Part shown: piece after piece, positions 30,513-35,304 of the stretch | How positions within the stretch are numbered: the stretch's first letter is position 1 | How the letters are laid out: every line of letters starts with the position of its first letter | Assembly (NCBI GenBank): GCA_024762395.1 | Contig: JANTHP010000007.1 | Location: 1 to 35,304 of the forward strand | Direction of reading: 5' to 3' | From: Anaerolineae bacterium | GTDB taxonomy: Bacteria; Chloroflexota; Anaerolineae; Promineifilales; Promineifilaceae | DNA: 35,304 bases | The notes under the pieces: model-generated | What the model was told of the DNA's origin: nothing | What the model saw: the letters and a program-made list of their open reading frames with translations, nothing else | The model's database searches: none | Made by a program: the position numbers and the translations under genes

Positions 30513-31932
30513 CAGCGTAAGCAGAATCAAGAAGAGCGATGGCATCATCATCCCTGAAGATGTCCGCGACCAATTGTTGTTGACGACGTTGAGCGACGAC
30601 GAACTGAACCAAAAGATGTTGGGACCGATGCAAAAAACCGGGCCGATGTTCTGGACGGCCGTTGTCGTCTTAGCTGCCATCTTTGCCTGGGGATTATACG
30701 CCTGGGGCTACCAAATCTACTGGGGCTTCGGCGTTTCCGGCATCAACCGTCCCGTTTACTGGGGCATGTACATCACCACCTTCGTCTTCTGGGTGGGCAT
30801 CAGCCACGCCGGAACGATGATTTCGGCCGTGCTGCGTATCTTCAAAGCGGATTGGCGGCGTCCCATCACCCGCGGTGCGGAAGCGATGACCGCCTTTGCC
30901 CTGATGATGGCCGGGCTGTTCCCCCTCATCCACGTGGGGCGCGTCTGGAAGGTGTACTGGATGATTCCCTATCCCAACAATCGCCACCTGTGGCCCAATT
31001 TCCAATCGCCGCTCATGTGGGACATGATTGCCATCACCACCTACCTGGTAGGCAGCAGCCTTTACCTTTACCTGGCGCTCCTTCCCGACTTGGGGATGGC
31101 CCGCGATAACAGTACCGGCTGGCGTTACAAACTCTACCGCATCCTGGCTCTGGGCTGGCGCGGCACGGAACCGGGCTGGCACAAGCTGGAAACAGCTTTG
31201 GGCATTTTCGCTATTGTTATCATCCCCGTATTCCTCTCCGTTCACTCCATCGTCTCCTGGGACTTTGCCGTGACCAGTCAGCCCGGTTGGCACAGCACCA
31301 TCTATCCGCTGCTCTTCATCATCGGGGCCATTTTCTCCGGCCTTTCGGCGTTAGGCTCCATTTTGGTTGTCGTGCGTTGGGGGATGAAGCTGGACTTCTT
31401 CTTGCGTAAGGAGCATTTGGACAATGTGGGCAAACTGGTCATGGTTGCCGGGCTGTTTTGGCTGTACATCTGGTTTGCCAGCCTGATTGTGAATTGGTAC
31501 GGCAACATGCCTGTCATCCGCGAATTGATGCACGATGAATTTAGCGGCGAAATGGCCCCGTTTTTCTACACGATGATGATTGCCAATGTCGTTCCCATCA
31601 TTCTTTTGATGTTCCGGCGCGTGCGGCGCAGCCCAATCTTACTGCTCATCCTGACGTTGTCGGTTAATGTGGGGATGTATGTGGAACGGTTCCTGCTGGT
31701 TTCCGGCAGTTTGTTACGCAACTATTTGCCGTTTAACTGGGGCCAATTCCGCCCGACCTGGGTGTCGTTAAGCATTGTGGCCATGACGTTTGCCGGATTT
31801 ATTCTGTTTTACATGCTCTTTACGCGGCTGATTCCTTATGTGCCGGTATGGGAAGTGAAACAGGGGCGTTTGCGCTACGGTACACGCCTTGTCGGCCGGG
31901 TCCAGGTTCCGACGATTACGCAGGTGGATTAG
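30505..31932 (+). CDS. actC: ActC: NrfD/PsrC-type membrane subunit
   Basis: This 475-residue polytopic protein of the NrfD family has about ten membrane segments. Landmarks are GINRPVYWGMYITTFVFWVGISHAG, ADWRRPITRGAEAM, HSIVSWDFA and NVGMYVERFLLV. NrfD-type ActC binds menaquinol and takes part in proton handling. GTG 30505 is chosen because AAAGGAGG lies 8 bases upstream and its GTGTCTGA overlaps the actB2 stop, a sign of translational coupling. No second NrfD gene (actF) is found downstream. Confidence 0.93.
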   Translation: MSDSVSRIKKSDGIIIPEDVRDQLLLTTLSDDELNQKMLGPMQKTGPMFWTAVVVLAAIFAWGLYAWGYQIYWGFGVSGINRPVYWGMYITTFVFWVGISHAGTMISAVLRIFKADWRRPITRGAEAMTAFALMMAGLFPLIHVGRVWKVYWMIPYPNNRHLWPNFQSPLMWDMIAITTYLVGSSLYLYLALLPDLGMARDNSTGWRYKLYRILALGWRGTEPGWHKLETALGIFAIVIIPVFLSVHSIVSWDFAVTSQPGWHSTIYPLLFIIGAIFSGLSALGSILVVVRWGMKLDFFLRKEHLDNVGKLVMVAGLFWLYIWFASLIVNWYGNMPVIRELMHDEFSGEMAPFFYTMMIANVVPIILLMFRRVRRSPILLLILTLSVNVGMYVERFLLVSGSLLRNYLPFNWGQFRPTWVSLSIVAMTFAGFILFYMLFTRLIPYVPVWEVKQGRLRYGTRLVGRVQVPTITQVD

Positions 31933-32150
31933 TGGCGGTTGGCGGTTGGTAACTGGTAACTGGTAGTTGGTGGTTGGTAACTGGTAGTTGGTAACTGGTA
32001 GTTGGTAACTGGTAGTTGGTAGTTGGTAGTTGGTAGTTGTTCACCAGCAACCAGCCACCAGCCACCAGCAACCACCCACCAGCCACCAGCCACCAGCCAC
32101 CAGCCACCAGCAACCAGCAACCAGCCACCAGCCACCACCCGCAGGTTGGT
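31933..32150. repeat. Large heptad array (TGGTAGT/TGGTAAC then CCAGCAA/CCAGCCA)
   Basis: G/T-rich heptads TGGTAAC, TGGTAGT and TGGTGGT run from about 31944 to 32038, then A/C-rich heptads CCAGCAA, CCAGCCA and CCACCCA run to about 32140. The halves are largely complementary, forming a possible hairpin of about 190 bases between actC and the four-helix-bundle gene. No gene is present. Confidence 0.9.
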
Positions 32151-32155
32151 GAGTT

Positions 32156-32524
32156 ATGGGTAAGATTCGGCATTATCGTGATTTGGAAGTCTGGAAAAGA
32201 GGCGTGGAAATTGCGGTGATGGTTTATGAGAATACGAAACAGTTCCCTAAAACAGAGGCTTATGGGTTGACGAATCAGATACGACGCGCGGTGGTTTCGA
32301 TTCCTTCAAATATCGCCGAGGGATACGGCCGTTCCAACAAGGAATTTGCCCGTTATCTCACAATTGCCAGAGGATCGTTATCTGAACTAGAGACGCAACT
32401 TGAAATTGCACAAAGGATTGGCTTTTTGCCGATGGCATCATTTACTGCAATCAACAAAGAGCTAACAATTCTGGGCAAACAACTCAACGTCCTGTCACAA
32501 AAAGTCAACGCGACCTACCGATGA
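32156..32524 (+). CDS. Four-helix-bundle protein (S23 / 23S rRNA intervening-sequence family)
   Basis: This 122-residue protein shows the family pattern from end to end: YRDLEVWKRGVEIAVMVYE, TNQIRRAVVSIPSNIAEGYGR, ARGSLSELETQLEIA and a final helix. Members were first found in intervening sequences of 23S rRNA genes and include the Avd accessory proteins of diversity-generating retroelements; most have no known role. Here it sits inside the Act operon between actC and actD, with large heptad arrays on both sides. Its stop overlaps an in-frame ATG (ATGA at 32521-32524) that reads through the next array into actD. The start ATG 32156 has only a weak GGTGAG site. Confidence 0.92.
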   Translation: MGKIRHYRDLEVWKRGVEIAVMVYENTKQFPKTEAYGLTNQIRRAVVSIPSNIAEGYGRSNKEFARYLTIARGSLSELETQLEIAQRIGFLPMASFTAINKELTILGKQLNVLSQKVNATYR

Positions 32525-32632
32525 CCAGCAACCAACAACCAGCAACCAACAACCAGCAACCAACAACCAGCAACCAACAACCAGCAACCAACAACCAGCA
32601 ACCAATAACCAATAACCAGCAACCAACAACAG
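32525..32632. repeat. Heptad array (CCAGCAA/CCAACAA), one arm
   Basis: About fifteen heptads CCAACAA and CCAGCAA run from the end of the four-helix-bundle gene to just before actD. There is no complementary arm beside it, but it is complementary to the G/T-rich left half of the 31933-32150 array, so the two could pair around the four-helix-bundle gene. It stays open in the actD frame and would encode a Gln/Asn/Pro/Thr-rich stretch (ATNNQQPTTSNQQP). Confidence 0.9.
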
Positions 32633-32640
32633 GTGATTCT

Positions 32641-33168
32641 ATGACTAAAACAATCAATCTCATGGGCTTGTTTGACGATGACAAAGCGACGTCGGCGGCG
32701 CTGGACGATATTTACGAATTAGGCGTGCGCGACGATCAGATTACGGTTATCTCCAGCATTCCTTACCCAGAGCAGGCATTGGGCCGCCATCATGTGTGGG
32801 TTCGGCTGCCGTTTATTGTGCTGGCCGGGGCTTTTGTCGGTTTTCTGTTTGGCTATTTTCTATCGGCCATTACGCCCCGGCTGTACCCGATTAACGTGAG
32901 TGGACACCCCCTTAGCGGCGGGCCGCCGGCGGCCATCATCACCTATATCTTTACGATGTTGTTTGCCGTTATTTCGACATTCATCGGTGTGCTGTGGGAA
33001 ATTGATGTGCCTGGCTTTGAGAAGAAATTCTATGACCGCAAGGTCACGAGCGGACAGTTGGCCGTCGTGTTGGAAGGTCTTCCGGCCGATAAGGAGAAGG
33101 CGGCGACGGCGGCGATGACGGCTCATGGCGGTCAGGATATCCGCCGCCCGGAGAAGATAACATTATGA
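32641..33168 (+). CDS. actD: ActD: DUF3341 membrane subunit
   Basis: This 175-residue protein matches DUF3341: a soluble N-terminal part (NLMGLFDDDKATSAALDDIYELGVRDDQITVIS), then two membrane segments (about 58-80 and 98-122) with HPLSGGPPAAIITYIFTM between or near them, and a soluble C-terminus. ActD is a peripheral structural subunit of alternative complex III. ATG 32641 has AGGTGA 4 bases upstream. A longer version from ATG 32521 would add 40 array-encoded residues and would overlap the preceding stop as ATGA; this is less likely but open. It overlaps actE by 4 nt. Confidence 0.9.
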   Translation: MTKTINLMGLFDDDKATSAALDDIYELGVRDDQITVISSIPYPEQALGRHHVWVRLPFIVLAGAFVGFLFGYFLSAITPRLYPINVSGHPLSGGPPAAIITYIFTMLFAVISTFIGVLWEIDVPGFEKKFYDRKVTSGQLAVVLEGLPADKEKAATAAMTAHGGQDIRRPEKITL

Positions 33169-33683
33169 GCAGACAAACGAAACGCGCTTATCTTATTTTA
33201 GGACTGATTATTCTGCCGTTTGTGGTCGGTTTGGTGTTTACCTACCAGAAGGTCAAGATTAGGTTTACGACGAACATGGCTGAAAACCCGACGGCCGGAT
33301 ATCAGGAAGGCCCGCGGTTGCTGCCGCCGGAAGGGGCTGTCTCTACGATGGGACAGCCGATTGTGGTGGGCAGTGTGCCGGAAAATCCGGTGGCTGCCGA
33401 TGAGGTGTCTTTACAGCGCGGTGAGATACTTTTTTCTATTCATTGCGCCTTGTGTCATGGCGACGCAGGCATGGGGGACGGCCCGATTGCGGCTTATTAT
33501 GAGGAGTACGAAGCGGATCCGCCGCCGGATTTGACGGGCAGCAATATCGTCAACCAATTTGACGGGGCGATTTTTCGCACGATTACGCAAGGGACGGGGA
33601 AGATGCCGCCGCTGGCGGAGAATTTGACGCGGCGCGAGCGATGGGACGTGGTGAATTATGTTCGCACGCTGGAAGTAAAATAA
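33165..33683 (+). CDS. actE: ActE: membrane-anchored monoheme cytochrome c
   Basis: This 172-residue protein has an N-terminal membrane segment (about 8-27), one haem motif CALCH (94-98) and a probable axial methionine in GTGKMPPL. ActE is the mono-haem cytochrome of alternative complex III that hands electrons to the next carrier. It starts at ATGA overlapping the actD stop, so translation is coupled. Confidence 0.9.
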   Translation: MSRQTKRAYLILGLIILPFVVGLVFTYQKVKIRFTTNMAENPTAGYQEGPRLLPPEGAVSTMGQPIVVGSVPENPVAADEVSLQRGEILFSIHCALCHGDAGMGDGPIAAYYEEYEADPPPDLTGSNIVNQFDGAIFRTITQGTGKMPPLAENLTRRERWDVVNYVRTLEVK

Positions 33684-33752
33684 TTATGAATTAGGAATGA
33701 TGAATTATGAATGGCGTTCATTCCTAATTCATCATTCATCATTCGTAATTCT
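33684..33752. repeat. Foldable word array (GAATTA/GAATGAT then ATTCATC/AATTC)
   Basis: GAATTAG, GAATGAT, GAATTAT and GAATG words (33686-33716) are followed by complementary CATTC, AATTCATC and ATTCATC words (33719-33752). They would fold as a hairpin between actE and the triheme lipoprotein gene. Confidence 0.8.
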
Positions 33753-33772
33753 CTGATTTGGAGAAGATGATT

Positions 33773-34885
33773 ATGCTGAAGAAAATGATTTTAATTGTAG
33801 GTTTGCTCTTGGTTCTGGCAGCCTGTTCCGGGAATCCGAATCCGCTGCCGACGGGGGCGACGCCGATTCCGACGTTGATTCCGGCGACGCTGCCGCCGCG
33901 CGATTTTGCCGCGGAGACGGAGGCGAAACCGGCCCCGGTGGAGGTGAGTTTTCCGGCGGCGCCGCCTTCGGCGGCTAATGGGCAGGCGCTGTATGAGGCG
34001 AACTGCGCTGAATGTCATGGACTGGATGGTAAGGGGCTGGTTCCGAATGCGCGTGATTTTAGTGATGTGGCTTACCGCCGCGGTGAAACGCCATTGAATT
34101 TTTATTTGAATATCACGGAAGGGCACAGCGGCGCGGGTACGGGCGATGATATGCCGGCGTTTGGCGATGTGTTGACGTCGGATCAGCGTTGGGATGTGGT
34201 GTATTATGCGTGGCGCTTTGCGGCTCCGGATGAGTCGTTGATTGCGGGGCAGGCTCTTTATGCTGAGAATTGTGTGGAGTGCCATGGGGTGAACGGCCGT
34301 TCCCGCATCCTCGGCGCGGCTGACTTTTCCGATCAACGGTTCATGAGCGACCATCCGGCCAGCCAGTTGTACGTTTCCATCACCCAGGGGCGAGGCAACA
34401 TGCCCGCATGGCAGGCTCGGTTGAGCCAGGATGAGCGCTGGGCAGTGATTGATTACCTCCGCACATTCACTTACGATCCGGTCTTGGCGGCTCCTGAAGG
34501 GGAAGCTGGCGCGGGCGGCGAAGAGGCGGCTGCGTTTGCGCCCACAGAGGTGGAGGAGCCGGAAAAACCGGAGTGCGCACCTGAATATCTGGAGCAAACT
34601 AATCCCTTCGCCTGGGACGATGCGGATGTGATTGCCGCCGGCGGCGAGTTATACTCCCAATTCTGCACCCGTTGTCATGGCGAGGACGGGACCGGCGTGG
34701 CCGATTTGGCTTACGTTCCCGCCGATTTGACCAATCCCGGCATTCAAACGCTGCTGCATGAGCAGGGCGGCGAGTATGTGTGCCGTGTTGCCGAAGGGCT
34801 GAATGAGATGCCCGCCTTCAAGCGGCAGATGAGTCCGGAGGAAATGTGGCAGGTGTTGACCTTTGTGGGGACGTTGGGGGATTGA
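33773..34885 (+). CDS. Triheme cytochrome c lipoprotein
   Basis: This 370-residue protein starts with a lipoprotein signal (MLKKMILIVGLLLVLAAC, lipobox C18), then a Pro/Thr-rich linker and three mono-haem domains with CAECH (78-82), CVECH (167-171) and CTRCH (298-302). Each domain is followed by a likely methionine ligand (DDMPAF, GNMPAW, NEMPAF). A linker rich in Glu and Ala lies before the third domain. ATG 33773 has GGAG 9 bases upstream; an in-frame ATG at 33767 is too close. It stands where actF is found in standard operons, and probably takes electrons from ActE to a terminal oxidase or another acceptor. Confidence 0.9.
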   Translation: MLKKMILIVGLLLVLAACSGNPNPLPTGATPIPTLIPATLPPRDFAAETEAKPAPVEVSFPAAPPSAANGQALYEANCAECHGLDGKGLVPNARDFSDVAYRRGETPLNFYLNITEGHSGAGTGDDMPAFGDVLTSDQRWDVVYYAWRFAAPDESLIAGQALYAENCVECHGVNGRSRILGAADFSDQRFMSDHPASQLYVSITQGRGNMPAWQARLSQDERWAVIDYLRTFTYDPVLAAPEGEAGAGGEEAAAFAPTEVEEPEKPECAPEYLEQTNPFAWDDADVIAAGGELYSQFCTRCHGEDGTGVADLAYVPADLTNPGIQTLLHEQGGEYVCRVAEGLNEMPAFKRQMSPEEMWQVLTFVGTLGD

Positions 34886-34928
34886 CGGTTGATGATTGAA
34901 GATTGGTAACTGTGCAGCGTTGTCGAGA

Positions 34929-34986
34929 AGATTTGTCAAATTTTTTAGCATGGCCAGATGTTTACCAGACTAAATTTGACAAATCT
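34929..34986. repeat. Long-armed inverted repeat with TTTGTCAAATTT core
   Basis: Perfect 15-base arms AGATTTGTCAAATTT (34929-34943) and its complement (34972-34986) enclose a 28-base loop. The arms resemble those at 16713-16776 (AGAGTTGACAAATTT). It lies between the triheme lipoprotein stop and the terminator. No gene is present from 34886 to 35178. Confidence 0.8.
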
Positions 34987-35035
34987 AAGGGAGGACACCT
35001 GAATAGTTACGAAGATTGTTAGTTTGGTTATTGGA

Positions 35036-35063
35036 GAGGCTCCCACCCGGGAGCCTTTTTTTG
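35036..35063 (+). terminator. Intrinsic terminator of the Act-type operon
   Basis: AGGCTCCC (35037-35044) and GGGAGCCT (35049-35056) form an 8-bp stem with loop ACCC, followed by a run of seven or eight T. It ends the respiratory operon and precedes the next lipoprotein gene. Confidence 0.92.
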
Positions 35064-35178
35064 TTGTTTGTCCGTGCTGTCTACCAGTTATTCGGATTTT
35101 CTTTTCAGATGCGGCGCGATTGTTTATGATTCTGCGCAGCGAATGCTGCGGGGGAAATTTTCTCGAAGGATGAATTGT

Positions 35179-35304
35179 ATGAATTATTTGAAATTTGTTT
35201 TTCTGACGCTGTTGGGATTGATGGTTGCGGGCTGCACGGCCGTTTCCGCCCAGACGACGCCCATTACCGAGACGACAGAGGCAACGGCCGTTCCTACCCC
35301 ATCC
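35179..35304 (+). CDS. Lipoprotein, partial (cut by window edge)
   Basis: The first 42 residues are visible: MNYLKFVFLTLLGLMVAGC is a lipoprotein signal with lipobox VAGC (C19), followed by a Thr/Ala/Pro-rich linker typical of surface lipoproteins in this window. AAGGA lies 8 bases upstream of ATG 35179. Two ACGGCCGT octamers fall in this short stretch (35236, 35284). The function cannot be judged from the visible part. Confidence 0.8.
   Translation, partial: MNYLKFVFLTLLGLMVAGCTAVSAQTTPITETTEATAVPTPS

Larger units (their letters stand above)
107..35291. repeat. Dispersed octamer palindrome ACGGCCGT, 48 copies
   Basis: A hand scan finds the 8-bp palindrome ACGGCCGT starting at 107, 1256, 1910, 2876, 4360, 4405, 4586, 4833, 5851, 5871, 6552, 6821, 9637, 10040, 10541, 10872, 11223, 11810, 12462, 13358, 13874, 14145, 14834, 15144, 15912, 16215, 17367, 18506, 18727, 19122, 19351, 19943, 20494, 20894, 21802, 22077, 26809, 27537, 27694, 28812, 28928, 29515, 29935, 30655, 32325, 34293, 35236 and 35284. 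Fewer than one would be expected by chance in 35 kb at even composition. Most copies lie inside coding regions in various frames, often widened to AAACGGCCGTTT. The behaviour resembles the HIP1 octamer of cyanobacteria. The function is unknown; a methylation or chromosome-organisation signal is possible. The count was made by eye and could be off by a few. Confidence 0.9.

Noticed and set aside
31933-32632. CRISPR-like array
   Set aside because: The repeat unit is 7 bp with no spacers of uniform length and no cas genes nearby.

Overview
The window looks like chromosomal DNA of an uncultured Chloroflexota bacterium (Anaerolineae/Caldilineae-like). This is an inference from gene content, not from a marker gene. 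It carries a cytochrome b / Rieske / multiheme c cluster, an alternative-complex-III-type operon, an alpha-2-macroglobulin lipoprotein and a PadR regulator. Lipoboxes are frequent and GC is moderately high. Two sequence habits run through the whole window: the octamer palindrome ACGGCCGT (48 copies by hand count) and intergenic arrays of 7-8 bp words, usually followed by the complementary words so that they can fold.

Layout. 1-3784: a menaquinol:cytochrome c oxidoreductase module, namely cytochrome b, a Tat-type Rieske protein and a triheme cytochrome c with an extra C-terminal domain. 4018-7108: housekeeping and small genes, namely a DUF2344 protein, a PadR regulator with a small Gly/Met/His-rich protein behind a strong promoter and a perfect palindromic operator, tRNA-Ser(CGA), TadA and a small unknown protein. 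7532-9960: an alpha/beta-hydrolase fused to a cyclic-nucleotide-binding domain, then a Phd/VapC toxin-antitoxin pair with its own promoter. 10007-16402: a very large alpha-2-macroglobulin lipoprotein that has lost the thioester motif, with a small coiled-coil protein upstream. 16801-17752: a DUF7662-HTH protein and an unrecognised protein. 17928-22624: a LysM/M23 lipoprotein, a NarL-type sensor kinase and its response regulator, closed by a clear terminator.

22997-34885 is the main respiratory island, running in one direction: a membrane-anchored dodecaheme cytochrome, a TPR protein, pentaheme ActA, a molybdopterin-oxidoreductase-like ActB1, a separate ferredoxin-like ActB2, NrfD-like ActC, a four-helix-bundle (S23) protein, DUF3341 ActD, monoheme ActE and a triheme lipoprotein cytochrome, followed by a terminator. 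ActB is split, no second NrfD subunit (ActF) is present, and ActB1 keeps four cysteines for an iron-sulfur cluster. The complex therefore looks intermediate between alternative complex III and the Qrc complex. The likely flow is menaquinol through ActC, ActB2/B1 and ActA to ActE and the other c-type cytochromes, with the dodecaheme protein as a possible partner. A lipoprotein gene is cut by the right edge.

The most unusual signals are the heptad/octad word arrays, which fill most gaps, supply terminators and in places run into start codons or reading frames; the four-helix-bundle gene set between two such arrays inside the Act operon; palindromes centred on TTGCAA/TTGCCAA; and the ACGGCCGT octamer, which is missing from the dodecaheme/TPR stretch.
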